64,000 nucleotides of DNA from JAUCQB01 sp964586235 (GTDB taxonomy: Bacteria; Planctomycetota; Phycisphaerae; UBA1845; PWPN01): the NCBI GenBank assembly GCA_964586235.1, contig CAZPIO010000006.1, forward strand, positions 1 to 64,000, given 5' to 3'. Positions within the stretch are counted from its first letter, which is position 1. Each line of letters begins with the position of its first letter. A model generated the notes under the pieces. It searched no databases, was not told where the DNA came from, and worked only from the letters and a program-made list of their open reading frames with translations. Below are positions 54,145 through 63,014 of the stretch, piece after piece. A program made the position numbers and the translations under genes.

Positions 54145-54630
54145 AATGAACCCACCGGCCGGCGCATGGTCGAGCAGGAGCAGCAGGGTAAGGGCTGGGC
54201 CGCGTACGGCAAGGAGGGTGTGAGACAATTGACGGAACGCGTGGCGACCGAATTGGGAAAGGGTTTCTCGGATAGTAAGCTGACTTATGTAAGAACCCGG
54301 TTTTTCGCATACCGGGCTGGCACCGATTCTCCACACGCTGTCTGGAAAACCGGGGCCCGATCACATATCGCAGACAGTATCTGCAAAACCCGCACCGAAT
54401 TGGTCAATCACTGACTGACCAATCAAGGTGAAGCAGGCCGGCGAGAAGCCCACCATCGGGATCGTCCTCTGCAAGCAGAAGAACAATGCCTGGTGGAAAT
54501 CACCCTGCCCACAGGTTACAACATCACCGCCCGTGAGTACCAACTCTGCCTGCCCGGCAAGGAGGAATTGAGACGAAAGCTCTTGGAGTGGACTTCGGAA
54601 CAAGAGGTTGGCAGAATAAAGGGAGACGCC
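54145..54630 (+). pseudogene. Relic of a YhcG/DUF1016-type nuclease gene
   Basis: Two separated pieces of one family are visible. The first (about 54145-54305) translates to RRMVEQEQQGKGWAAYGKEG then LTERVATELGKGFSDSKLTY, the DUF1016 N-terminal domain. The second (about 54425-54625) gives AGEKPTIGIVLCKQKNN and, after a frameshift, EITLPTGYNITAREYQLCLP then KEELRRKLLEWTSEQE, the C-terminal PD-(D/E)XK part. The middle of the gene is gone. It is a broken nuclease. Confidence 0.75.
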
Positions 54631-55453
54631 GTTGTGACCGCCGGGGAACGTAACAGGTGTCAGGGCGTGCAGCCACATGAGACAATGGGTTCAACAGTCC
54701 TTGAACACCTATGAGATTCCCCTCGGGGCCCAGCCTCCCCTCGCAGCAGCGGACTTGTCCTCGTTCTACAGGGGTCATGGGACTTGGCAGCATTCTCCAC
54801 TATGCCGAAGGATGGTGTGTAGTCTGTGGCGAAAAGTGGACGGCCGAATGCTCCCGGCCGGACTTGCGGCCATTGCCTGCTGGGGAGTCCTCCACGGTCA
54901 CGAGTTCGGTGAAATACGTTTGGCCGATCAGAAGCTTGTGCTCACCCGCTGCGCGAGTTGCTTGAACTGGCAACGAAACGGGAAGCCCATCGGCTCGATT
55001 CATTACAGCAGGCGACTGAGAGTGTTGTATTGGGGACCAGCTACTCTGTGGCGTGAAGACAGGTTTTGGGGAACGCTCAGGATGCCCATCATAGGCCCGT
55101 CTTCTCGTCAGGTTTCTGACTGTTTTGGGACCATTGCCCTTGCCAACGGACGCATTATCCGATTCCTGTTGAACCCGAGGGATGCCCAGTGGGTCGCTTT
55201 CAGCAGTCACAGTGGCGACAGCGCCTATTTCGCATCACATCCACCGCAGGAGTCCAGTCCGTTGTTTCAGCCGGACGTAAAAGATGAACTGGCGGGCGCG
55301 GAGACGGACCGAGTCTACCTGTTCCTGGGGGCAGCGATATGGGCAAGAGTATTCTGTCAAGGTGCGTCAGGATAGGAGCACGGCAGGTCTTGGTCGCTGG
55401 AGCGACGCCGACTATGCCCCATCGCCGGATTCCGCGGCCTCTCACGTGCCATC
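54631..55453. other. Decayed or gene-free region with a doubtful ORF
   Basis: The only long frame (54677-55375, plus strand, 232 residues) has no ribosome site and no recognised domain, although its translation is moderately protein-like (ALANGRIIRFLLNPRDAQWV). It follows directly on the DUF1016 relic, so it may be more decayed DNA. I do not call it a gene with confidence. Confidence 0.35.
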
Positions 55454-56536
55454 TCAACCGCCGACGGCGTCGACACGAGGAGCCAGCGGCGCGGCGGGTG
55501 TGCGGCAACGCACAATCTCCCGATTCCCGAGTTGCCCGCACGCGGCCATGTTCTCACGGCCCTTGGTGAGGCGGCGCTTGACCACCTGCCGCTGCTCCTT
55601 GAGCCAGGCGATGAACTGCTTGACGGTCTGCTCGTCGGGGGCCGGCCAGGGCGACTCGTGACGCGGATTGTACGGGATCACGTTGACCACGCATTTGAGC
55701 GGGCGCAGGTACTCGGCCAGTTCGAGGGCGTGTTCGTGTTGGTCGTTCACCCCGGGGATCAGCACATACTCGATCATGAAGAACTGGCACTTGCGAAGCG
55801 GATAGGCCAGCAGGGCCTCGCGCAGCTTGTCCATCGGTTCCAGGCGGTTGACCGGCATGATCCGCGAGCGGATCTCGTCGTTAGGGGCATTGAGAGAGAT
55901 CGCCAGATTGATCCGCCGCCAGCCGAGGTCGGCGAGCCGCCGGATGCCCTCTGTCCGCCCGACGGTCGAAATCGCGATTCGCTCGCAGGAGATCGACAGG
56001 CCCGCCGGGTCATTCAACACCCGGACGGCCTGGATCACGTTGTCGAAGTTGTCGAACGGCTCGCCCATGCCCATGAAAACGATGTTGCGGACTTGCCGGC
56101 TGAAGTGGGCTTTCACGGCGACAACCTGCCCGACGATCTCAGAGGGGCTCAGGTTCCGCACCAGCCCCATCTGCCCGGTCTCGCAGAACACGCAGCCCCG
56201 CGCGCAGCCCACCTGGGATGACACGCACAGCGACTTCCACTCACGGCCGTGCCGCCGCATGGGGACCATGACGCTCTCGATCTCCAGGCCGTCGTGCGTT
56301 CGCTGGATGAACTTAGTCAGGTCGCCATCTTCGAGGCACCGGACGACAGGCAACAGGTCGGCATGCATGCGCTCGCTACTCCGCCCGGCCAGGGCCGCAC
56401 GATATTCGGCGCGCAACGCTTTGACCTCGTGCGCCCGCCCGCCAACGCCCGCCCGAACCTCATCGAATGTCACGCCCAATACGTCCACTGGCTCGTTGCT
56501 CCGTGTTGTCCGCCGGCATAAAACACCCAGCGGCAC
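55454..56536 (-). CDS. rlmN: RlmN-type 23S rRNA (adenine-2503-C2)-methyltransferase
   Basis: A 360-residue radical SAM enzyme. The iron-sulfur motif is C-x-x-x-C-x-x-C in VGCARGCVFCETGQMGL, the GMGEPF block binds SAM, and the resolving cysteine sits near the C-terminus in NMAACGQLG. Other conserved blocks are SLNAPNDEIRSRIMPVNR and EYVLIPGVNDQHEHA. RlmN methylates A2503 of 23S rRNA and A37 of some tRNAs; a Cfr-like paralog cannot be excluded. The GTG at 56536 is the first available start; the true one may be further in. It is a monocistronic housekeeping gene. Confidence 0.88.
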   Translation of the reverse strand: MPLGVLCRRTTRSNEPVDVLGVTFDEVRAGVGGRAHEVKALRAEYRAALAGRSSERMHADLLPVVRCLEDGDLTKFIQRTHDGLEIESVMVPMRRHGREWKSLCVSSQVGCARGCVFCETGQMGLVRNLSPSEIVGQVVAVKAHFSRQVRNIVFMGMGEPFDNFDNVIQAVRVLNDPAGLSISCERIAISTVGRTEGIRRLADLGWRRINLAISLNAPNDEIRSRIMPVNRLEPMDKLREALLAYPLRKCQFFMIEYVLIPGVNDQHEHALELAEYLRPLKCVVNVIPYNPRHESPWPAPDEQTVKQFIAWLKEQRQVVKRRLTKGRENMAACGQLGNREIVRCRTPAAPLAPRVDAVGG

Positions 56537-56564
56537 GACAGACGCTCCTGAACAGAACAGGCCC

Positions 56565-56660
56565 TCCGTCGCCCCTTCGGGGCTGATCCCTTCTGGCCAT
56601 ATTCGTACCAGGGGCTCGCGCCCCTGGCTACATACCTATGCCCCTTCGGGGCACGCAGTC
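56565..56660. repeat. CCCCTTCGGGGC / CCAGGGGC dispersed repeats
   Basis: The gap between RlmN and the small membrane protein contains CGCCCCTTCGGGGC (about 56570-56583), ACCAGGGGCTCGCGCCCCTGG (about 56608-56628) and CCCCTTCGGGGC again (56642-56653). All are perfect hairpins. The same kinds occur near 53930-54110. Confidence 0.65.
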
Positions 56661-56716
56661 AATGGCACGTCGGACGCACAAGACAACTGCATGGCGGAGA
56701 GCAAATTGCGCCCCGT

Positions 56717-57070
56717 TCATTGCTGCAACCTCAACTCGTCAATGCGAATCGCCCGATGCTTCTTCGCCAGGGTTCGCCGGACCGTCCACTTCCCCACGAC
56801 AATGACCTTCTTCCCGTTCATGCTCTTCAGATCGGCAAGCAGCTTGGAATCCCTCATCTCGCGAGGTACGTGCAACTCGTATGTTCCGGTCTCCGTAACC
56901 AGGTACGCCAAGGGGGGTGGATCCTCCGGGGTTCCCACCAACTTCGGCTCGTAGCGCAACCTCCCCCGAAACTCCCGCGGGCTGGTCAGCCAATTGAGAT
57001 AGCTGATCGCGCCCACCATGGCGACAAAGACGAGCACCACCGCAGCGATTCGTCGCCCATTCCTCTTCAT
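56717..57070 (-). CDS. Small membrane-anchored protein, unknown
   Basis: A 117-residue protein with one N-terminal membrane segment (IAAVVLVFVAMVGAISYLNWL) and a periplasmic beta-rich domain (GRLRYEPKLVGTP, TYELHVPREM, KVIVVGKWTVRRTLAKKHRAIRIDEL) that looks like an OB-fold of DUF4131/BOF type. I do not recognise the family. It is short but well formed and without obvious decay. Confidence 0.6.
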   Translation of the reverse strand: MKRNGRRIAAVVLVFVAMVGAISYLNWLTSPREFRGRLRYEPKLVGTPEDPPPLAYLVTETGTYELHVPREMRDSKLLADLKSMNGKKVIVVGKWTVRRTLAKKHRAIRIDELRLQQ

Positions 57071-57306
57071 GGACGCCCCCTCGACTCTCGGCCGGTCCAG
57101 TCAACACCGCTCGTCCGCATGGGCACGGCAAAGCACAGACTCACAGTATATCCGGCCGGGGGCTCGATACCTACTTCTTGATAGCCTGCGGTGTTCACTG
57201 TACTGTTGCAGCACGGGAACGTGACAAGTCGCCTGGAATCGGGTGGCCGAAACAGGCAACTGTGACCGACTCCTGCTGCGCAAAGGGTGGAAAACTGGTG
57301 AACAGG

Positions 57307-58494
57307 ATGATGACGACCAGCGAGCTGGTTTTGAAGGGACGATACTACTCGAACGGCCAGGTGGTGACCGTACGCATCGATCAGGGTCGCATCGCCGCGA
57401 TCGAACCGCTGAGTGAGGCCGACGCGCCGGAGGGCATTGAGCGCTGGATCGTACCCGGCTTCCTCGATCTCCAGGTCAACGGCTTCGCGGGCCGGGGCTT
57501 CACCGATCCTCGCGTCTCAGTCGACGACGTCAAGCACATTGCCCGCAAGATCCTGGCCACCGGCGTGACCCGGTTTCTGCCGACGATCGTGACCGCCGAC
57601 CTGGCGGTGATGTGCCGGCAACTGTCGGTGATTGCCGAGGCGATCGATCATGACGAGCAGGTCGCGGCCATGTGCCCGGGAGTCCACGTCGAGGGCCCGT
57701 TCATCCATCCCGAGGACGGACCCCGCGGGGCACATCCCCGCGAGCACGTCCGCCAGCCAAGCATCGCCGATTTCGAACGGCTCTACCACGCCGCCCGCGG
57801 GCGAATCGCCGTGCTCACGCTGGCCCCTGAGCAACCCGGCGCCGTGCAACTCATCACCCACGCCCGAGCCATGGGCGTGGTGGTGGCCCTGGGCCACCAT
57901 CGGGCTGAAACGGCCGACCTGGAGAGGGCGATCCGGGCCGGAGCCGCGATGACCACCCACCTGGGCAATGGCTCCGACGCGATGATGCCGCGACTGGACA
58001 ACGTCATCTGGCGTCAGTTGGGCGAGGATCGCCTGTGGGCCAGCCTGATCACCGATGGCCATCACCTTCCGGCCGTTACCGTGAGGTGTATGCTTCGGGC
58101 CAAGACGCCTGCTCGCTGCGTGCTGGTCACCGACGCCGTCGCCGCGGCCGGAATGCCCCCAGGTCGCTATCACCTCGGTGACACCGAAGTCGAGCGCCTG
58201 CCCGACGGCCGGGTGATTCTGCCCGGCACGCCTTTCCAGGCCGGCTCATCGGCGGAAATGAGCACGGTGCTGACAAGGGCAATCGTTGACGGCGGTGTCT
58301 CCCTGATTGAGGCGGTAACGATGGCTTCGATCAACCCGGCGACGCTGCTGTTCGGACAAGCGGATCCGTGGTCCTCGACCAGCGGCGGGCCTGCTAACCT
58401 GGTGGAACTCGAGTGGGACCCTCGCAAGCAGAAGATGACCGTCAGGAGCGTGGTCTTCGGCCAATGGTCGGCGGCACAAACCGGTGACGACTGA
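57307..58494 (+). CDS. nagA: N-acetylglucosamine-6-phosphate deacetylase
   Basis: A 395-residue amidohydrolase. Conserved blocks are VPGFLDLQVNGFAG near the start, GVHVEGPFIHPEDGPRGAHP (metal-binding Glu), ALGHHRA (His), MTTHLGNGSD (His) and VTDAVAAAGMPPG (catalytic Asp). NagA converts GlcNAc-6-phosphate to GlcN-6-phosphate in amino-sugar catabolism or cell-wall recycling. The ATG at 57307 (a second at 57310) was chosen; a GTG 9 bases upstream is possible. No nagB is nearby. Confidence 0.93.
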   Translation: MMTTSELVLKGRYYSNGQVVTVRIDQGRIAAIEPLSEADAPEGIERWIVPGFLDLQVNGFAGRGFTDPRVSVDDVKHIARKILATGVTRFLPTIVTADLAVMCRQLSVIAEAIDHDEQVAAMCPGVHVEGPFIHPEDGPRGAHPREHVRQPSIADFERLYHAARGRIAVLTLAPEQPGAVQLITHARAMGVVVALGHHRAETADLERAIRAGAAMTTHLGNGSDAMMPRLDNVIWRQLGEDRLWASLITDGHHLPAVTVRCMLRAKTPARCVLVTDAVAAAGMPPGRYHLGDTEVERLPDGRVILPGTPFQAGSSAEMSTVLTRAIVDGGVSLIEAVTMASINPATLLFGQADPWSSTSGGPANLVELEWDPRKQKMTVRSVVFGQWSAAQTGDD

Positions 58495-58570
58495 GACCGA
58501 GGAGCGGATGCCTTCCATGCGAGTTCTCAGGGAACAGGCTGTCGCACAAACCCCTGAGATCGACCATCCA

Positions 58571-59806
58571 CTACCGGGTCGGGGCTTCCCTCCAATCAAT
58601 CCCGACGACCCGAGCCGCCTCTCGGAGCGAAGTGACGCCGGCCGACACACGTTGCAGGACTTCAACGCGCAATGACTGCACACCTTCCTGCCTCAGTTGT
58701 TGACGGAGCACATGCTCATCCATGCCCTCGGCGAGCCACGGGGCACGGGTATCATCGAACACGGCCAGTTCGAACACACCTGTGCGGCCGTGAAAACCGG
58801 ATCGCCCGCAGCGGTCGCAGCCCCTCTCGACGCGAACGTTCGCCGGCACAGGCAACTGGGCCGACTCAAACAGCTTTCGCTCGGATTCCTCCGGCAATCG
58901 CTCGCGGGCACAGTAGTCACACAGTTTGCGTACCAGGTTCTGGGCGAGGACCATGCGCATCGAGGAGGCCAACGCGTAGGATGGAACGCCCAAGTATCGC
59001 ATGGTGGAGACCGCCCCCGCCGCGTCGCGAGCGTGAATTGTCGCCAGGACAAGCCGGCCGGCCAAAGCCGCCTGGGCCGCGACGATCGCAGATTCCGTGT
59101 CGCGGATCTCACCCACCATCAGCACGTCCGCGTCCATCCGCAGCAAGGTGCGCAAGCCCTCCGTCATGGTGATTCCGCGCTTCTCGTCGACCTGCAGTTG
59201 TCTGACGTAAGGCAGGTCAAACTCAATGGGGTCTTCGATCGCTACCGCGATTTGTCCGCGCAGATCCTCCAAATCAGTCAACGCGTAGAGCGTGGTCGTC
59301 TTCCCCGATCCGGTCGGACCTCCGACCAGCACCAGGCCGTGAGGCCACTGCATCACGTGCCGGACCAGGGCCAGTTGCTCCGCCCGAAAACCGAGGTGCT
59401 CGGGGTGCTTCCAGTCCTCCGGCACAGTGAGCAGGCGAAGATGAGCGGCCTCGTTGTTCGGTGCCTCGGGTATCAACGTGACCCTCACGTCGCGCACTCG
59501 TCCCTTGTCTCTCCAGCGGAATTGCCCTTCCTGAGGCCGCGTGGTCGCTTCAAAGTCGAGGTTCGCCGAGATCTTGAGCTGGTTCAGAAGACGTCCAGCC
59601 TGTTCGAGGTCCAGCGGCTCCCTCTCGTGTATCACACCATCTATACGGAGTCGCAGGGCCCCTCGGTGTCCCCACGTATCGATGTGTATGTCGGTCGCTC
59701 CCTCCTGCACGGCGTCCTCGAGGATACCGGCCAGAAGCTCCGGCAGGTCTGAGGGCTTACCCTCAAGCTCGGTCGCCGGCTCCCCGTTCATCTGGTTCCG
59801 ATCCAC
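58571..59806 (-). CDS. GspE/PilB-type secretion ATPase (orphan)
   Basis: A 411-residue ATPase. It has a short N-terminal domain (about 1-135) with the ATDIHI strand typical of the N2 domain, then the motor: Walker A GPTGSGKTTT (163-172), Asp box VAIEDPIEF, Walker B VLMVGEIRD (about 228-236), His box LATIHARD, and a zinc tetracysteine (CDYC and CDRC) near 300-335. It lacks the N1 domain of full GspE/PilB. No other type II secretion or pilus gene is visible nearby. The start is GTG at 59806; an ATG lies 15 bases inside. Confidence 0.9.
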   Translation of the reverse strand: MDRNQMNGEPATELEGKPSDLPELLAGILEDAVQEGATDIHIDTWGHRGALRLRIDGVIHEREPLDLEQAGRLLNQLKISANLDFEATTRPQEGQFRWRDKGRVRDVRVTLIPEAPNNEAAHLRLLTVPEDWKHPEHLGFRAEQLALVRHVMQWPHGLVLVGGPTGSGKTTTLYALTDLEDLRGQIAVAIEDPIEFDLPYVRQLQVDEKRGITMTEGLRTLLRMDADVLMVGEIRDTESAIVAAQAALAGRLVLATIHARDAAGAVSTMRYLGVPSYALASSMRMVLAQNLVRKLCDYCARERLPEESERKLFESAQLPVPANVRVERGCDRCGRSGFHGRTGVFELAVFDDTRAPWLAEGMDEHVLRQQLRQEGVQSLRVEVLQRVSAGVTSLREAARVVGIDWREAPTR

Positions 59807-59952
59807 GGTTCTTTGGCTCCCTGGCTCAGATGTCCGCAGGCTCGACTACCGCATGAGCCCCTGTCGAGCCGGGGGTCCTGGCCGCTCCCCAGTATAACCA
59901 CCCGGCCAGACCGCCGAAAAGTTGATAAAACTCATTTTTTTCGGTTTTCTTT

Positions 59953-59993
59953 TTGACTTTTGTTAGTTCTGGGGTTATGCTAGATAACAAAAG
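59953..59993 (+). promoter_or_regulatory. Strong promoter with symmetric operator for the DUF2089 gene
   Basis: TTGACT (59953-59958) and TATGCT (59976-59981) are separated by exactly 17 bases. CTTTTGTTA (59957-59965) and its perfect reverse complement TAACAAAAG (59985-59993) flank the spacer/-10 region, about 28 bp centre to centre. This fits a dimeric regulator, probably the DUF2089 product itself. The binding claim is inference. Confidence 0.75.
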
Positions 59994-60004
59994 ATAAGGC
60001 CTAT

Positions 60005-60370
60005 ATGCCAGACGCGCTTATCGGAAACGACTGTCCCTACTGCCACGGTCCTATGACCGTGACAGGGATGACCTGCCACCAGTGTGGCGTTCGGATCGAG
60101 GCGCCGTTTCCCATGCAGCGGCTGGCCAACCTGCCGGTCGAGCACCAGCGGTTCATCGAGATGTTCGTGCTGGCCGGCGGCAGCCTCAAAGAGATTGCCG
60201 AACAGACGGGCGTCTCGTATCCGACAGTCCGGTCACGGTTGGATAAGGTCATCGAGGCCTTGCGGACCGAGATCGCCAAGACTCGCCGGATCGAGGGAAC
60301 GATTCTGGATGCGGTGGATGCCGGCAAAATGACCGCAGAGGAGGCGGCCCGCCTGATCAAGGGGATATAG
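60005..60370 (+). CDS. DUF2089 zinc-ribbon/HTH regulator
   Basis: A 121-residue protein with an N-terminal zinc ribbon (CPYCHGPM and TCHQCGVR), a central HTH similar to ECF sigma region 4 (HQRFIEMFVLAGGSLKEIAE then VSYPTVRSRLDKVI, about 52-85), and a C-terminal helical tail with AGKMTAEEAARLIKGI, resembling SHOCT-type ends. DUF2089 proteins regulate membrane or stress genes. AAGG lies 5 bases before the ATG. The next gene (membrane TPR protein) starts 31 bp downstream, so they are probably co-transcribed from the promoter at 59953-59981. Confidence 0.88.
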   Translation: MPDALIGNDCPYCHGPMTVTGMTCHQCGVRIEAPFPMQRLANLPVEHQRFIEMFVLAGGSLKEIAEQTGVSYPTVRSRLDKVIEALRTEIAKTRRIEGTILDAVDAGKMTAEEAARLIKGI

Positions 60371-60400
60371 AAGCGCTTGAAACAGGACCGGTGAAGACCC

Positions 60401-61627
60401 ATGGGAACCAAACGTGAAGTGGATGTCGCGCACGGTCCGCGCGCCGAGTCGGTGACGACCGACGAGGATGCGCGGCTGAGCCAGGCGATGCTGCAGACCG
60501 ACGAGCGGCTGATCGCATCGCTGCAAAGAGACGAACGACACCGCCGGCACCGCTGGTGGTGGATCGGAGGTATTATCATGTTTATCGCACTGACAGGCAT
60601 AGTGATCACTCTGATGACGGCCGGGCCGGGAACCAGGCCCGCCGGGAGCAAGGATGCGAACATCAACAGGGCCGCCGCGTTGAGCACAAAGGCATGGAAG
60701 CTCTGGAATCAGCAGAACTACGCCGAGGCCGAGGAAGCGTTTGACAAGGCGGTCCAGCTCGACCCGGAGTCCGCCAACGCCTGGAACGGACTGGGCTGGA
60801 GCCGTTTCAACCAGGGCGGCTCCGCTGAGGCGGAAGAGGCATTTGCCAGATGCACGAAGTTGGATCCCGAGCATCCGGCCGCGCTCAACGGCCTCGGACA
60901 GGCCTACCTCGCCCAGCGGCAGTACGACAAGGCGGAGGCCCCGTTGCTCAAGGCGGCCGGGCTGAACGCCTCCGCCGCCTGGTTCGGTCTGACCCGGCTC
61001 TATCTGCTCCAGGGCAAATTCGACAAGGCGACGCCATGGGCTGAGAAATCGGCTAAGGCTCAGCCGAACGATGAGACGGCAAAGAAGATGCTGGCAGCCG
61101 CCAAGGCCGGCAAGCTGGATCCCGAACTGAAACAGATCATCGAGCCCCCGGACCCGAAGGCTCAGTCGGCCGAATCGAAACGCGGCTGGCTGTTCTTCAA
61201 CCAGGGCGACATGAATCGGGCCGCCGCCGAGTTCGAGAAGGCCCTCAAGGCGAATCCGAACGAGGTGAACGCGCATAACGGCCTGGGATTCTGCCTGGTC
61301 AACCGGGGCAAATCCGCCGAAGCCAAAAAGCACTTCGAGATCTGCCTCAAACTGGAGCCCAGGCACGTCGGGGCAATGAACGGCATGGCCCGGTGCCTCA
61401 AGGCCGAGGGCAAGGTGGATGAAGCGATCGCCCTGTGGGAGAAAATGCTGGAAATCGCGCCCGGCCCGAACGCCGCCACGTGGGGACTGGCCGAAACCTA
61501 CTTCGAACGCAAGGAGTACGACAAGTCGATCAAGTACTTCGAGCAATTGGCCAAGGCTGATCCCAAGGATGCCACGGTCAAGGAGCGACTCGAAGCCGCT
61601 CGAAAAGCGGCTGCGGAGAAGAAGTGA
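60401..61627 (+). CDS. Membrane-anchored TPR protein
   Basis: A 408-residue protein. Residues 1-50 are cytosolic and charged, followed by a transmembrane helix (WWWIGGIIMFIALTGIVITLM, about 52-72). The C-terminal part is eight or so tetratricopeptide repeats: LWNQQNYAEAEEAFDKAVQL, AWNGLGWSRFNQGG, ALNGLGQAYLAQRQYDKAEA, and so on to TYFERKEYDKSIKYFEQL. It is likely a scaffold in the periplasm or at the membrane, paired with the DUF2089 regulator upstream (31 bp). It may be the regulator's sensor partner, but that is speculative. Confidence 0.82.
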   Translation: MGTKREVDVAHGPRAESVTTDEDARLSQAMLQTDERLIASLQRDERHRRHRWWWIGGIIMFIALTGIVITLMTAGPGTRPAGSKDANINRAAALSTKAWKLWNQQNYAEAEEAFDKAVQLDPESANAWNGLGWSRFNQGGSAEAEEAFARCTKLDPEHPAALNGLGQAYLAQRQYDKAEAPLLKAAGLNASAAWFGLTRLYLLQGKFDKATPWAEKSAKAQPNDETAKKMLAAAKAGKLDPELKQIIEPPDPKAQSAESKRGWLFFNQGDMNRAAAEFEKALKANPNEVNAHNGLGFCLVNRGKSAEAKKHFEICLKLEPRHVGAMNGMARCLKAEGKVDEAIALWEKMLEIAPGPNAATWGLAETYFERKEYDKSIKYFEQLAKADPKDATVKERLEAARKAAAEKK

Positions 61628-61759
61628 TGCGTTTGTCGGCCAAGCGGACGCCGCCGTGCGACGCGATGTCGGATGGCGGCGCCCGGCAAGGCCCGAGAAC
61701 CCGACTCGGCCCTGTCCGCCGTCATCTCCATCTACTTCTATATAGCAGTATCGTTTGCT

Positions 61760-61781
61760 GAACCCTGAACCCCGAACCCTC
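61760..61781. repeat. GGGTTCAGGGTTC dispersed repeat, inverted copy
   Basis: GAACCCTGAACCCCGAACCC is the reverse complement of the repeat at 23729-23748. It abuts the stop codon of the histidine kinase gene. Confidence 0.6.
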
Positions 61782-62667
61782 ACTCCGCCTTGGGCAGACG
61801 GATGGTGAACGTCGTGCCGACGTTGACCTCGCTGGAGACGGTAATCGTGCCTCCGAGGTCCTCGATAATGCCGCGGGAGATGGACAGGCCGAGGCCCAGG
61901 CCGCGGCGGTCAGGTTTGTCGGCATCGTGCTTGGTGGAGAAGAACGGCTCGAAAATGTGCGACATGTTTTCAGCGGAAATGCCGCAGCCGGTGTCGCGGA
62001 CGTTGATCTCGACGTGCTCTTCGCCGGCCGGGGCCGCATCGATCGTCAATCGTCCGCGCCGTCCGAGCATCGCCTGGCGGGCGTTGACCACCAGGTTGAA
62101 CATCACCTGCAGCAACTGGTTTTCGTTGGCCCGCACCGCCAGACCGGGGTCGATCTGCAGGTTGACGGTGATGTTGTCCTTGGCCGGGTCGCGGCACAGG
62201 CAGCCGACGGCGTTCTCGGCCAACTGACGGACGTTGATGGCCCGGATTCCGCCGGCCGGCTGGCGTGCCAGCCCGATGACCCGGTCGGCCATCTGGCGCA
62301 TGGCCGTGGTCCGGTCGAGCGTTTTTGTCAGGGCGGTCTTCATCAACTCGACATCGCCGGTGTCGAGGGCCTGCTGGGCGTAGGCCACCACCGGGGTAAA
62401 CAGGTTGTTGAATTCGTGGGCGATCATGGCCGCCGTGGTCCCCAGGCTGGCCAGCTTCTGCGATTGCCGCAGTTGTTCCTGCATCCTGTCGAACTGTCGG
62501 GCCAGCTCGTCAATTTGGGCTTGTAAGGCGTAGCCATCCTTGGCTAAAGTGCTGACGTCGGAAGCGGGGCGCGCAAGGATGGCTGGGGCAGCCGGTTGCG
62601 GAGGCGGTGCGAGCCCCTCCCTGGCCGGTGGAGTGCGAGCAGGGGCTTTCGAACGCTCCAGAGCCAT
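61780..62667 (-). CDS. Orphan histidine kinase
   Basis: A 295-residue sensor kinase without a visible membrane segment or named sensor domain. After a Pro/Ala-rich N-terminus and a short coiled coil, the H-box is IAHEFNNLFTPVVAY (His near residue 104), the N-box is QVMFNLVVNARQAM, the G1 box is VRDTGCGIS, and the G2 box is GLGLGLSIS. It has the NtrB/HisKA-type arrangement. The start is at ATG 62667, preceded by GAGG. No response regulator is adjacent, so its partner must be elsewhere. Divergent to it is a small conserved gene 74 bp away. Confidence 0.88.
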   Translation of the reverse strand: MALERSKAPARTPPAREGLAPPPQPAAPAILARPASDVSTLAKDGYALQAQIDELARQFDRMQEQLRQSQKLASLGTTAAMIAHEFNNLFTPVVAYAQQALDTGDVELMKTALTKTLDRTTAMRQMADRVIGLARQPAGGIRAINVRQLAENAVGCLCRDPAKDNITVNLQIDPGLAVRANENQLLQVMFNLVVNARQAMLGRRGRLTIDAAPAGEEHVEINVRDTGCGISAENMSHIFEPFFSTKHDADKPDRRGLGLGLSISRGIIEDLGGTITVSSEVNVGTTFTIRLPKAE

Positions 62668-62741
62668 TCCTTCCTCGTCCTCGCGGGGAAGCGAGTAGTA
62701 GAGATATCGGCATGGCCGTCGAAATGACTTGAAGGTGTAAG

Positions 62742-63014
62742 ATGGACCTGGCAGGACGCCTGGAATCGCTGTTGACCCTGGCCGAGGAGATTGGCGTTGA
62801 CGTGAGAGCCGAGCCCATGGGGGGCGAAGGCGGCGGATTATGCCGCCTGAAGGGCAAAACAATCCTCTTCGTGGACACCGGGGCCGACCTGGCCACCCGC
62901 TACGACCGCACGGTCGCGGCCATGGCCGGCATGCCCGAACTCAACGACCGCTACCTGGTGCCGGAAGTCCGACAGGATATCGAGCACTATCTGGCAAGCG
63001 CCCGCCAGGAATGA
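62742..63014 (+). CDS. Small conserved protein, unknown
   Basis: A 90-residue soluble protein. It reads well (LLTLAEEIGVDVRAEPMGGE, GKTILFVDTGADLATRYDRT, MPELNDRYLVPEVRQDIEHY) and is preceded by GAAGGTG at 4-10 bases. I recognise it only as a conserved hypothetical often near other planctomycete regulators. It is divergent from the histidine kinase. Its 3' end overlaps the last codons of a truncated toxin fragment on the other strand. Confidence 0.65.
   Translation: MDLAGRLESLLTLAEEIGVDVRAEPMGGEGGGLCRLKGKTILFVDTGADLATRYDRTVAAMAGMPELNDRYLVPEVRQDIEHYLASARQE

Noticed and set aside
54677..55375. 232-residue frame after the DUF1016 relic
   Set aside because: No ribosome site, no family and a decayed neighbourhood; kept only as a doubtful note in the region description.
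60233..61783. 516-residue minus-strand frame opposite the TPR gene
   Set aside because: Shadow of the repeats in the TPR gene; the plus frame has clear TPR and membrane segments.
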